Positions 42,512 to 50,916 of a stretch of 64,000 nt of DNA are shown piece by piece. The DNA comes from an uncultured Parabacteroides sp. Its GTDB lineage: Bacteria; Bacteroidota; Bacteroidia; Bacteroidales; Tannerellaceae. Each line of letters begins with the position of its first letter. The first letter of the stretch is position 1. Location: the NCBI GenBank assembly GCA_949289155.1, contig CASEMX010000002.1, positions 62,001 to 126,000 of the forward strand, in the 5' to 3' direction. The notes beneath the pieces are model-generated. The model was not told the DNA's origin. It worked only from the letters and a program-made list of their open reading frames with translations, and did not search any database. Made by a program: the position numbers and the translations under genes.

Positions 42512-43177
42512 TTAATATTCGCGTTCGCCGAAGATATAGGTCCCGACGCGGACCATCGTGCTGCCCTCTTCGATGGCGATGCGATAATCGTGGCTCATTC
42601 CCATTGAGAGGATGCTGAAGTCGTCCGAGTCCTTGAACGCGCCGGCTTTCAGTTCTTCGAAGAGCTGGTGCAGTGTCCGGAACTCGCGGCGGATTTGCGC
42701 TTCGTCGTCGGTCTGCGTCGCCATGCCCATGATGCCGGAAATGCTGACGTGCGGCAGTTCGGGGAGATGGGCGGCCAGTTCGCGGCACTCCTCCACGCTG
42801 AATCCATGTTTGGTCTCCTCTTCGGCGACGTGGATTTCCAGCAGGACGCGAATCACGCGGTCATGCTTTGCCGCCTGTTTATTGACCTCCTGCAGGAGCT
42901 TTACGGAGTCGATGCTGTGGATGAGGTGAATGAAGGGCGCGATGTCCTTCACTTTGTTGCTTTGCAGCGGACCGATGAAATGCCATTCGATATCTTTCGG
43001 CAGGACGCGGGCCTTTGCCACCAGTTCCTGTGCGCGGCTTTCGCCGAATATGCGCTGTCCCGCGTCGTATGCCTCTTGCAGGGCTTCGACGGGATGGAAC
43101 TTGGAAACGGCTACAAGCGTGACTCCCGCGGGGAGCGACGCTTGCAGTTCTTTGATATGTTGTGCGATGGATGTCAT
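42512..43177 (-). CDS. YggS-family PLP homeostasis protein
   Basis: A 221-residue PLP-binding protein with the alanine-racemase-like barrel but no known enzymatic role; family members buffer pyridoxal phosphate. VTLVAVSKFHPVEALQEAYDAG holds the PLP lysine (SK), followed by FGESRAQEL, WHFIGPLQSNKVK and LSMGMSHDYRIAIEEGSTMVRVG, which binds the phosphate. ATG 43177 overlaps the DUF4494 stop codon by four bases. Confidence 0.93.
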   Translation of the reverse strand: MTSIAQHIKELQASLPAGVTLVAVSKFHPVEALQEAYDAGQRIFGESRAQELVAKARVLPKDIEWHFIGPLQSNKVKDIAPFIHLIHSIDSVKLLQEVNKQAAKHDRVIRVLLEIHVAEEETKHGFSVEECRELAAHLPELPHVSISGIMGMATQTDDEAQIRREFRTLHQLFEELKAGAFKDSDDFSILSMGMSHDYRIAIEEGSTMVRVGTYIFGEREY

Positions 43178-43662
43178 TTCGCTTTCTCCTCCGCTAATTT
43201 CTCTTCGTCCGATTTCGGAGCGGACGGGATGCTGTCTGCGTCGAACGGGAATACATCCATCAGCAGTGTCTCGGTGACGGAGGCGATGGTGTAATCCGAG
43301 AGCGTCCCCTTCATGCCCTCTTCCAGCACGGCGATGGCCTCCTTCAGGGTCGAAGCCTGCGCCAGCATCATGGCAGCGGTTTTCTTCTCGGCGCCGCTCT
43401 TTTCGTCGAGTGTGATGAAATAGACCTTTATTTTATAATAGCGGTCGCCGTTCTCGTTGAAGAAAATTTCCGAGAGGCGCGCGCGTTTGATATCCGTGAT
43501 GGTAAATTCTCCGGTGATGAAGGGACGGATTTCCTCGATGATGCGCGACTCCGCCTCCGTGAAGGAGAGGGCGTCCACCAAGTAAGGCTCGGTCACCTTC
43601 TTTTGCATTCCGTTTTCCATCATCTTCTCGTAAGAGACTTTACATTCAAACCAATTGTGCAT
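43174..43662 (-). CDS. DUF4494 protein
   Basis: A 162-residue cytoplasmic protein of a family restricted largely to Bacteroidetes. It begins NWFECKVSYEKMMENGMQKK, the typical DUF4494 opening, and contains EPYLVDALSFTEAESRIIEE and FFNENGDRYYKIKVYFITLDE. No function is known. The stop overlaps the yggS start by four bases (ATGA), which implies translational coupling. Confidence 0.88.
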   Translation of the reverse strand: MHNWFECKVSYEKMMENGMQKKVTEPYLVDALSFTEAESRIIEEIRPFITGEFTITDIKRARLSEIFFNENGDRYYKIKVYFITLDEKSGAEKKTAAMMLAQASTLKEAIAVLEEGMKGTLSDYTIASVTETLLMDVFPFDADSIPSAPKSDEEKLAEEKAK

Positions 43663-43692
43663 TTTCTTTTCCTTTTTTGTTGTTAATCTATA

Positions 43693-44256
43693 TTATTCTA
43701 TCTTTTTGATAATCTTTGCCGGCACGCCGCCCACGATGGTGTTTGCCGGGACATCCTTCGTCACCACTGCTCCGGCAGCCACGATGGAGTTGTCGCCTAT
43801 CGTCACGCCCTGCAGGATGGTGGAGTTCGAGCCGACCCACACCCGCTTGCCCAACACAATCGGCGCGGGATAGGTGTAGGCGCGCATCTCCGGACGGACA
43901 TCATGGTTCAGCGTAGCAAACACCACATTGTGCCCGATTTGGCTCCCTTCGCCGATGAACACGCCCCCGTGGTCCTGAAAGTGGCAGCAGGCGTTGATGA
44001 ATACGCCATCGCTCACGTGGATATTTTTCCCGAAATCGGTATAAAAGGGCGGGAACACCCGGAAGGTCTCCGGCACTTTGTAGCCGAACAGCTCGCTCAG
44101 CAGCGCCCGTACCTCGTCCGGCGTATGGTAGGCCGAGTTGAGGCGGAACGTAATGCGACGCGCCTCGTCGCTCATCTCGTCCATGAACCGGAAAATCTCC
44201 GGCGTGTTGAGCGGCTGGCGCGTCTTGACAAATTCAGTAAATTCTTGTACAGTCAT
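43693..44256 (-). CDS. Sugar O-acetyltransferase, maltose/galactoside acetyltransferase type
   Basis: A 187-residue left-handed beta-helix (hexapeptide) enzyme. The N-terminal Mac domain ([24 protein letters not shown]) precedes hexapeptide turns ([23 protein letters not shown]) with catalytic histidine in NACCHFQD, then [20 protein letters not shown] and [20 protein letters not shown]. It would transfer acetyl from acetyl-CoA to a sugar hydroxyl. It lies 30 bp upstream of DUF4494; palindrome array F lies just upstream of its start. Confidence 0.92.
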   Translation of the reverse strand: MTVQEFTEFVKTRQPLNTPEIFRFMDEMSDEARRITFRLNSAYHTPDEVRALLSELFGYKVPETFRVFPPFYTDFGKNIHVSDGVFINACCHFQDHGGVFIGEGSQIGHNVVFATLNHDVRPEMRAYTYPAPIVLGKRVWVGSNSTILQGVTIGDNSIVAAGAVVTKDVPANTIVGGVPAKIIKKIE

Positions 44257-44299
44257 CTTTTATCTCTTCTTAAATAAAATCTCATTTTATCATTTTATA

Positions 44300-44733
44300 C
44301 CTCCGCCGACCCGCCTAGCGTACTAGGGAGCGTTTCGTAGGCCTCCGCAAACCTGCCTAGAGTTCTAGGGAGTGTTTCGTAGGCCTCCGCGGACCCCTCT
44401 AGAGTTCTAGAGGCCATTTTGTAGGCCTCCGCGGACCCCTCTAGAGTTCTAGAGGCCATTTCGTAGGCCTCCGCCGACCCCTCTGGAGTTCTAGAGGCTA
44501 TTTCGTAGGCCTCCGCGGACCTGCCTAGAGTTCTAGGGAGTGTTTCGTAGGCCTCCGCCGACCCCTCTGGAGTTCTAGAGGCCATTTCGTAGGCCTCCGT
44601 TGACCCCTCTGGAGTTCCAGTGGCCATTTCGTAGGTCTCCGCTGACCCCTCTAGAGTTCTAGAGGCCATTTCGTAGGTCTCCGCTGACCCCTCTGGAGTT
44701 CCAGAGGCTATTCCGTAGGCCTCAGCCGACTAC
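44300..44733. repeat. Phased palindrome array F (10 units, 42 bp)
   Basis: Ten units at exact 42-bp steps, with the TTCTAG half starting at 44321, 44363, 44405, 44447, 44489, 44531, 44573, 44615, 44657 and 44699. The consensus dyad is CCTCTAGA-GT-TCTAGAGG, with spacer CATTTCGTAGGCCTCCGCGGACC. Units 2 and 6 read GCCTAG...CTAGGG and unit 10 reads CTGGAG...CCAGAG, so changes in one arm are matched in the other. The array separates the Fic gene end from the acetyltransferase start. 44734-44873 is unremarkable. Confidence 0.94.
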
Positions 44734-44873
44734 AAATTTAAGGATTTAAATCAAGCGGCAAGGAATTTCTTGTAAATTTTTTAACACAAAGGGCATAAAG
44801 AGCTCGCAGAGAACGCAACGCGTTGAAAATCGCTGTGGACTTTGTACGTTTTGCATCTAATGAATAGTATCAT

Positions 44874-45869
44874 TCAGTTCAACAAGTTCACCACTACTTT
44901 AACCATTACTTCTTTTTCTTCTGTGCGGCTTTCAGCAATCAGCAGTGTGAGAGCGACAAGGGTATTATCTGCAATTCGCTTCGAGCCGTCCGGGTAGTAA
45001 AGGATGCCATTGTTCGCCATAAACCAAAGGAAAAGCGTAGCAGCAATACGTTTGTTTCCATCGCTAAACGAATGGTTTTTCGTGACGAGATAAAGTAACA
45101 TGGCGGCTTTCTCTTCGACAGAGGGGTATAGTTCTTGTCCGTCGAAAGTTTGATAAATTTGTCCGATGGAGCTTTTAAACGAGTCATCTTTTTCGTTGGC
45201 AAACCAGCGGCTTGCTCCGAATTTGGCCTTTAATTCTTCGATAGCGTGTATTGCACTTTCGTAGGTCGCACGGAATTTCTCCCTCTGATTATGGGCTGTT
45301 GGTTCAATAGTTAGTTGTTGGTAATCATATTTGTCAAGTGTGTCTAGCGCGTAAGCATAATCAGAAACAACTTTTACCAAATCGGCTGTTTCTTCGGAAG
45401 AAAGTGAATCTTGCATACGAACTGTTCGTCCTAATACGTGGACTAATTGTTTTAATTCGGTATAACGTTGTCCTGTCAAAGCATGATTAATAGCATACCC
45501 TTTCACTAAATAGTCTTTTAAAATCCGGTTTGCCCAAATACGAAATTGAGTTCCGCGAAGGCTTTTCACCCGATAGCCCACAGAGATGATGACGTCAAGG
45601 TTGTAAAATGTCAGTCTTTTTTCCTGCTTTTTATCGGCAATAGCCCCATGTCGGGTGGTATGTGCAAAATTTGCACATACCACATTTTTATCCAACTCGC
45701 CCTCTTTAAAAATGTTTTGAATATGCTTTCCTATAACAGTTCTATCTTTCTGAAATAGCTCGGCCATTTGTGCTTGCGAAAGCCACACGGTGTCATGCTC
45801 TAATTTCACATCAATAGATGTTTGCCCGTCGGCAGTTTGGTAAATAAAGATTTTGTCATTTAGTTCCAT
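44874..45869 (-). CDS. RhuM-Fic fusion protein
   Basis: A 331-residue protein starting at 45869 (MELNDKIFIYQ); the longer open frame upstream is only the antisense-phase overlap with lptF. The N-terminal half matches the RhuM/virulence-protein domain (WLSQAQMAELFQKDRTVIGKH, then the LRGTQFRIWANRILKDYL segment). The C-terminal half is a Fic domain with an intact active-site motif HSFSDGNKRIAATLFLW, so AMP- or other nucleotidyl transfer is possible. No inhibitory (S/T)xxxE(G/N) helix is obvious and no antitoxin gene is adjacent. Such genes are often sporadic and mobile-associated. Confidence 0.9.
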   Translation of the reverse strand: MELNDKIFIYQTADGQTSIDVKLEHDTVWLSQAQMAELFQKDRTVIGKHIQNIFKEGELDKNVVCANFAHTTRHGAIADKKQEKRLTFYNLDVIISVGYRVKSLRGTQFRIWANRILKDYLVKGYAINHALTGQRYTELKQLVHVLGRTVRMQDSLSSEETADLVKVVSDYAYALDTLDKYDYQQLTIEPTAHNQREKFRATYESAIHAIEELKAKFGASRWFANEKDDSFKSSIGQIYQTFDGQELYPSVEEKAAMLLYLVTKNHSFSDGNKRIAATLFLWFMANNGILYYPDGSKRIADNTLVALTLLIAESRTEEKEVMVKVVVNLLN

Positions 45870-45901
45870 AGTCTTGATTTTAAATGTATATACTATTGAT
45901 T

Positions 45902-46990
45902 TTACCTCGGCGCCTTCCGGTACAGGTAGATGGCGATGAAGGTGTAGAGGATGTTCGGAATCCATGCGGCGATGAAGGGGCTCACGGCGCCGTTGATGGC
46001 GAACGTGGCGGTGACGGTCATAAATAATATGTAAGAGAAGCTGAGCGCGATGCCGATGCCGATGTTCAGTCCCATGCCGCCCTTCATCTTGCGCGACGAG
46101 AGCGACACGCCGATGGTGGTGAGGATGAACGAGGTCATGATGGATGCAAAGCGTTTGTGGTATTCTATCTCGAAGGTCTGGATGTTGCCGATGCCGCGTT
46201 TTTGCTGGCGCTGGATGTAGGCGTGCAGCTGCGGGGTGGTCATCTTCTCGCAGTCGTTGTTGGCGATGAGAAAGTCGGACGGGATGATGGTCAGCGTCGT
46301 GTCCTTGCGCGAGCCTTGGGTGATGTATTCGCGCATGCCGTCGAAATCGCGGATGGTATAGTCGATGACCTGCCAATGGTAGAGCGTGTCGTACTTGATG
46401 GAGTTGGCGGTGAGGCGCGAGACGAGGTGTTTGCCGTCGAAATGTTCGAGCGAGAAGCGGTAGCCCATGCTGGTGCGCGCGTCGTAGCGGTCGAAGTAGG
46501 CGATGACGCCGGGCTCGACCTCGATTTGCACGTTGCGGGCATACTCGACCGCCTTGTTCTTGATGTATTTGTTCTGGAAATCGATGCGCACCTTGTTGGC
46601 AGGCGGGATGACGAACCCGCTGAGCAGGAAGGTGACCAGCGCGATGACTCCGGCGGAGATGCCATAGGGGAGCATCAGCCGGCGGAAGCTCATTCCGCTG
46701 GAGAGCATGGCGATGATTTCGGAATTGTCCGCGAGCTTCGATGTGAAGAATATCACGGCGATGAAGGTGAACAGCGGGCTGAACAGGTTGGCGAAGTAGG
46801 GGATGAAGTTCAGGTAATAATCGAACACGATGGCAGAGAGCGGCACTTCGGGGCGCAGGAACTTGTCTATCTTCTCGTTGATGTCGAACACCACCGAGAT
46901 GGAGATAATCAGGAAGATAGCGAACACGTAGGTCCCTAAGAACTGCTTGATGATGTACCAGTCGATTCGTTTAAGCTTGAAGTCTTTCAT
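45902..46990 (-). CDS. LptF/LptG-family permease
   Basis: A 362-residue YjgP/YjgQ permease, part of the LPS export machine together with LptB. Six membrane helices are arranged as three plus three around a periplasmic domain: YIIKQFLGTYVFAIFLIISI at the N-terminus, the central periplasmic part with RNVQIEVEPGVIAYFDRYD, and C-terminal RFASIMTSFILTTIGVSLSSR. KRIDWYIIKQFL is the usual start. It follows tgt by 12 bp, a pairing common in Bacteroidales. Confidence 0.93.
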   Translation of the reverse strand: MKDFKLKRIDWYIIKQFLGTYVFAIFLIISISVVFDINEKIDKFLRPEVPLSAIVFDYYLNFIPYFANLFSPLFTFIAVIFFTSKLADNSEIIAMLSSGMSFRRLMLPYGISAGVIALVTFLLSGFVIPPANKVRIDFQNKYIKNKAVEYARNVQIEVEPGVIAYFDRYDARTSMGYRFSLEHFDGKHLVSRLTANSIKYDTLYHWQVIDYTIRDFDGMREYITQGSRKDTTLTIIPSDFLIANNDCEKMTTPQLHAYIQRQQKRGIGNIQTFEIEYHKRFASIMTSFILTTIGVSLSSRKMKGGMGLNIGIGIALSFSYILFMTVTATFAINGAVSPFIAAWIPNILYTFIAIYLYRKAPR

Positions 46991-47002
46991 CTCTGTTCGT
47001 AA

Positions 47003-48133
47003 TTATAGTCGGTTGTTCAACTGCGCCACCATCCGGGGTTTCCACGCGGAGAAATCTCCGGCGATGATATGGCGGCGTGCCTCTTTGACGAGCCACAGGT
47101 AGAAGGCGAGGTTATGGATGGAGGCAATCTGCAGCCCTAGTATCTCGTTCACTTTAATCAGATGATGGAGATAGGCTTTCGTGTAGATGCGGTCCACGAA
47201 CGACGCGCCCTCCGGGTCGATGGGCGAGAAGTCTGCCTCCCACTTCTTATTGCGCATGTTCATCGTGCCGTAAGCGGTGAAGAGCTGTCCGTTGCGTCCG
47301 TTGCGCGTCGGCATGATGCAGTCGAACATATCCACGCCCCGTTCGATGGCTTCGAGGATATTGATAGGCGTGCCGACGCCCATCAGGTAGCGCGGCTTGT
47401 CTTTCGGGAGGATGCCGTTGACGACCTCAATCATCTCGTACATCTTCTCGGTCGGTTCGCCCACCGCCAGTCCGCCGATGGCGTTGCCGTCCGCTTCCTT
47501 GGCAGCCACATTCTCTGCCGCGCGGATGCGGAGGTCGGGATAGACGCAGCCCTGCACGATGGGGAAGAGGCTCTGCCGGTAGCCATACTTCGGCTCCGTC
47601 TCGTTGAAACGCTTGAAGCAGCGGTCCAGCCAGCGCTCGGTCAGCCCCAATGATTTCTTGGCATATTCGTAATCGGCATCGCCCGGGCAGCATTCGTCGA
47701 ACGCCATGATGATATCCGCACCGATGGTCCGTTCGATGTCCATCACCTTCTCCGGCGTGAAGAGATGCTTCGAGCCGTCGATGTGCGAGCGGAACTCGGC
47801 GCCCTCCTCGCGCAATTTGCGGTTGTCCGACAGAGAGAAGACCTGAAAGCCGCCACTGTCGGTCAAGATAGGCCGTTCCCAGCCATTGAACTTGTGCAGT
47901 CCGCCGGCTTTTTCCAAGATATCCAATCCCGGACGCAGATAAAGGTGATAGGTATTGCCCAAGATAATCTGGGCTTGGATGTCGTCGCGTAATTCCGGCA
48001 TGTGCACGGCTTTCACTGCGCCCTGCGTTCCGACGGGCATGAAAATGGGCGTCTCGATTACGCCGTGGTCCGTAGTAATCAAGCCCGCCCTTGCATTCGT
48101 CTTTGTATCGTTATGTAGTAATTCAAATTTCAT
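47003..48133 (-). CDS. tgt: tRNA-guanine transglycosylase
   Basis: Exchanges guanine 34 for preQ1 in tRNAs with GUN anticodons, the committed step of queuosine insertion. The 376 residues contain ITTDHGVIETPIFMPVGTQGA, the nucleophile/acid-base aspartates in LTDSGGFQVFSL and FDCIMPTRNGRNG, and the region GGLAVGEPTEKMYEM. The C-terminal zinc-site region is atypical for the usual Cys3His pattern, which I did not see in full. The start at 48133 gives the family N-terminus. Its promoter lies almost on top of the ATG. queC and queF are 13 kb away. Confidence 0.95.
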   Translation of the reverse strand: MKFELLHNDTKTNARAGLITTDHGVIETPIFMPVGTQGAVKAVHMPELRDDIQAQIILGNTYHLYLRPGLDILEKAGGLHKFNGWERPILTDSGGFQVFSLSDNRKLREEGAEFRSHIDGSKHLFTPEKVMDIERTIGADIIMAFDECCPGDADYEYAKKSLGLTERWLDRCFKRFNETEPKYGYRQSLFPIVQGCVYPDLRIRAAENVAAKEADGNAIGGLAVGEPTEKMYEMIEVVNGILPKDKPRYLMGVGTPINILEAIERGVDMFDCIMPTRNGRNGQLFTAYGTMNMRNKKWEADFSPIDPEGASFVDRIYTKAYLHHLIKVNEILGLQIASIHNLAFYLWLVKEARRHIIAGDFSAWKPRMVAQLNNRL

Positions 48134-48140
48134 AGGGGTG

Positions 48141-48148
48141 CAAAGATA
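48141..48148 (-). promoter_or_regulatory. -7 box of tgt-lptF
   Basis: The minus strand reads TATCTTTG, ending 8 bp before the ATG at 48133. With a normal start-site distance the mRNA would have little or no leader. Confidence 0.65.
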
Positions 48149-48175
48149 CGAATTAATATGGAAACGCCAAGCCCT

Positions 48176-49741
48176 TTAGAAACCGAAGTCGGTTACCTCG
48201 ATATCTTTGACTTCCTCCTGCTTGGGTTTCTCTACATGCCGGTGTACTTCGTTCGCCTTGATGATGATGGCGCGCATCGGACGAACCGGGCAAATCGATT
48301 CGCATCCGCCGCAACCTACGCAGAGGTCCGGGTTCACCTCCGGAATCGTCAGCGTCCCTTTGTAGGGGACCATCTTCACCGCTTGGGTCGGGCAGTGCTC
48401 CGAGCAGGCGCCGCAGTCGGTATTTTCCGTTTGCACGATACAGCGGTTGATGAAGAAATGCGCCACGCCGACCTGCGTAGTGGTCTTCTCTTCCACGCTA
48501 ATCGGTTTCAGGGCGTGCGTCGGACAGACATCGGCACAGACCGTACATTCGTAATTGCAGTAGCTGTTGTCGTAGGACATGTGCGGCTTCAACAGGTAAT
48601 CGAATCCGTATTCCATTCCGGCGGGGCGCAGTACTTGGCTGGGGCATTGCGTCACGCAGAGGTGGCATCCCGTACACAAATCCTTGAACCGCTCGATGCT
48701 TAATGAGCCCGGAGGCGTTACCGGCGGCCATTTCTTGCGGCGTTTCCGCTTCTGTTTGCCTTCGGCGAATGCCGGAAGAACCGGGAGCGAGGCAACGACC
48801 GTGGCTCCGGTAGCCAAGAAGGTGCGGCGGCTGTTCTGTTGTTTCTCCGCTTCTGCCTTCGGAGCAGGCGCTGCCGTTTCTTTCTTCAGGAAACCGGGAT
48901 TAAAGGTATATTGCAGGCTGCCGTTGCTGCACGAGGAGAGGCAATTGAAGCAATCCACGCAGCGCGACATATCGATGCGCATATTCTTACTGTCGATGGC
49001 TTCCGCCTTGCAACTCTTTTCGCATAATCCGCAGTGGATGCAGCTCGCTTCATTCACGGAAATGCGGAAGAAGGAGTAGCGCGAGAAGAGGCTCAGCAGC
49101 GCACCGACCGGACAAATGCTGTTGCAGAATATCCTGCCGCGCCAGACGGTCAGTCCGATGAAGAGGGCGAGTGCTACCAGTCCGCTGATAAGTCCAGCGG
49201 TGGTGACGGTGCTAATCGTCACTTGGTAGAGCGCATAGTTGTCCATGCTCATCAGCATTTCTGCAGCGCCGTTGTTGGTCCACATCACGACGGGGCGGAG
49301 CAGATTGGTCGCGATTCGTCCGAAGTTGCTGTATGGGTCGAGCAGGAGAGCGAGGTTCAGCACGCCGGCAAAGGCGCTGACCAGCGTCAATGCCAAGATG
49401 ACGTAACGCAATCTGTTCAGGGGCTTACGGTACTTGAACCGGCGCGTGCCTTTGCTCTTTTTCTTCCCGATGCAATAAATCCGGTTGATGATATCCTGCA
49501 AGATGCCTGCCGGGCAGACGGTCGAGCAATAGAGCCGCCCCACGACGAGGGCAATGAGCAGTTGCGCAATCAATACCACCCACATCGAACCCAGCAGCGC
49601 CGGCATCACCTGCAGATGCAGCAAGACGTGCGCCCGGTCCGGCAGCAATCCGGTGAAATCGACAAAGAAAATCAGTATCGGTATAAAGAAAAGGAGAGCG
49701 AGCAAGACCCGCACTCCTTTCAATGGATGAAATCCTTTCAT
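48176..49741 (-). CDS. Membrane polyferredoxin fused to a Tat-type ferredoxin module
   Basis: A 521-residue redox protein. Residues 1-220 are a NapH/CcoG-like membrane part (about five helices) with a C-x2-C-x3-C-P-type site after RLYCSTVCPAGIL and IFCNSICPVGALL. Two [4Fe-4S] motifs follow (CIHCGLCEKSCK; CVDCFNCLSSC). A second signal-like stretch with twin arginines (SRRTFLATGATVVASLPVLP) then leads to four more cluster motifs, among them CTGCHLCVTQCP, DCGACSEHCP and CVGCGGCESICP. It lies 6 bp after the DUF362 gene. Likely an electron-transfer complex at the inner membrane; partner and direction unknown. Confidence 0.88.
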   Translation of the reverse strand: MKGFHPLKGVRVLLALLFFIPILIFFVDFTGLLPDRAHVLLHLQVMPALLGSMWVVLIAQLLIALVVGRLYCSTVCPAGILQDIINRIYCIGKKKSKGTRRFKYRKPLNRLRYVILALTLVSAFAGVLNLALLLDPYSNFGRIATNLLRPVVMWTNNGAAEMLMSMDNYALYQVTISTVTTAGLISGLVALALFIGLTVWRGRIFCNSICPVGALLSLFSRYSFFRISVNEASCIHCGLCEKSCKAEAIDSKNMRIDMSRCVDCFNCLSSCSNGSLQYTFNPGFLKKETAAPAPKAEAEKQQNSRRTFLATGATVVASLPVLPAFAEGKQKRKRRKKWPPVTPPGSLSIERFKDLCTGCHLCVTQCPSQVLRPAGMEYGFDYLLKPHMSYDNSYCNYECTVCADVCPTHALKPISVEEKTTTQVGVAHFFINRCIVQTENTDCGACSEHCPTQAVKMVPYKGTLTIPEVNPDLCVGCGGCESICPVRPMRAIIIKANEVHRHVEKPKQEEVKDIEVTDFGF

Positions 49742-49747
49742 GAGCGA

Positions 49748-50680
49748 TTAGAGTTTGATACGTTTGATGTTCAACTTCTTCAGGTCGGTCGTGCCCAAGT
49801 GGTTCGCTTCGCCGCGTCCGATGTGCGATGCCGCAGCGAGGTCCAGCTTCTTCACCTGATTGAACAGCGACAGCGCAGCCGTATCGATGGCTACGATATT
49901 CGGAGATACAATCAGCGACTTCAGGGTAGCGACGTCAGACAACGACCTGCCCTGCGGTCCGTTCTGGAACATGATGCGGTAGGCATCCACAATGTTCAGC
50001 ACCGGCTTCTTTTCCCATGTGCAAATGTCGGCGATGCACTGCTGCAAATCGTTCTGGTGGAAATAGCGGCGGTCCCAGACGATACCCATATAGTTCTTCA
50101 TCGCGCAGGTCAGTTTCGCGCCGCCATGATTCTTCAGTACCGGGACATTAATCCAGACGTCTGCCTCTATCAGTGCCTCGTGAATCTTCGCGCTCTTCAG
50201 GTTTTTCCCGTTCGGAATGGCCACCTCCTTGTAATATTTCTCGTCGTTAGCCGGCATGACGATAGCGCCCGCAGCCTTAGCCGCCTTTTCGATGCCGCTT
50301 GTCTCATAACACTTCTGCCAGTTGTCGCAGGTATGGTCGAAAACGGTTACCTTCTCAGCTCCGGCAGCAAAACATTTCTCAATCAACGCCTTCACCAGCT
50401 CCGGATTCGTATTTCCTGCCATCTCGGGAGCGCGGTCCCAGCCGATATTCGGTTTGATAACGACCTTTTGTCCCTTCTTGACATAATTGCCGATGCCGCC
50501 CAGCGCCTCTAACGCCTTATCCAGCATCGCCGCCGGTTCGCCGCCCATCACGGCCACCATATCCGGAACCGCTTCAACGGCCACCGTCTTGTTTGTCAGT
50601 GCGGCATGAAGCCCTTCGAAATTCAGGGTTAGCGCAGCTCCTGCCAGCGCACTCGTTTTTAAAAAATCACGTCTTTTCAT
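49748..50680 (-). CDS. Tat-exported DUF362 protein
   Basis: A 310-residue protein with a Tat signal (KRRDFLKTSALAGAALTL). The DUF362 fold is shown by VVIKPNIGWDRAPEMAGNTN, VFDHTCDNW, INVPVLKNHGGAKLTCAMKN and the closing NIVAIDTAALSLF. DUF362 proteins are often linked to iron-sulfur proteins. Here it directly precedes the polyferredoxin gene, six bases apart, so the two probably form one redox unit in the periplasm. No cluster-binding cysteine motif is present in this protein itself. Confidence 0.87.
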   Translation of the reverse strand: MKRRDFLKTSALAGAALTLNFEGLHAALTNKTVAVEAVPDMVAVMGGEPAAMLDKALEALGGIGNYVKKGQKVVIKPNIGWDRAPEMAGNTNPELVKALIEKCFAAGAEKVTVFDHTCDNWQKCYETSGIEKAAKAAGAIVMPANDEKYYKEVAIPNGKNLKSAKIHEALIEADVWINVPVLKNHGGAKLTCAMKNYMGIVWDRRYFHQNDLQQCIADICTWEKKPVLNIVDAYRIMFQNGPQGRSLSDVATLKSLIVSPNIVAIDTAALSLFNQVKKLDLAAASHIGRGEANHLGTTDLKKLNIKRIKL

Positions 50681-50775
50681 TTTCTATTCTGTTTTAAATG
50701 GTTGAATATTCATCTTTTTATCCTATTCTGCATCCCACCGGTTCCGGAAAAGGAGGCGTTTCCACCCCTGTAAAC

Positions 50776-50905
50776 CCTTCCGACCGGAGTCGGAACCTTG
50801 CGGAACCCCTTCTTCACGCTTCCGACCGGAGTGGGAACCTTGAAAAACCCCTTTTTCACGCTTCCGACCGGAGTGGGAACCTCGAAAAACCCCTTTTTCA
50901 CCCCT
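50776..50905. repeat. Phased palindrome array G (3 units, 42 bp)
   Basis: Three full units start at 50778, 50820 and 50862 with the dyad TTCCGAC-CGGA-GTCGGAA; units 2 and 3 have one mismatch (GTGGGAA). Degenerate flanks extend the pattern to about 50736 and 50914. The downstream edge GCCTCCGCTGACTAC resembles the spacer and edge of array F (GCCTCAGCCGACTAC), so the two arrays share sequence. It lies between the DUF362 gene start and the glycosyltransferase end. Confidence 0.85.
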
Positions 50906-50916
50906 GCCTCCGCTGA

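Noticed and set aside
44295-44669. 124-codon minus-strand frame of repeated EGSAEAYEMASRT units
   Set aside because: It is array F read in frame; the constraint seen is palindromic pairing, not codon conservation.
45870-46376. N-terminal extension of the RhuM-Fic protein to 500 residues
   Set aside because: The extension is the out-of-phase reading of lptF with His/Arg-rich nonsense sequence; the ATG at 45869 starts the real domain.
46157-46939. 260-codon plus-strand frame inside lptF
   Set aside because: Acidic low-complexity antisense translation of a confidently identified permease gene.
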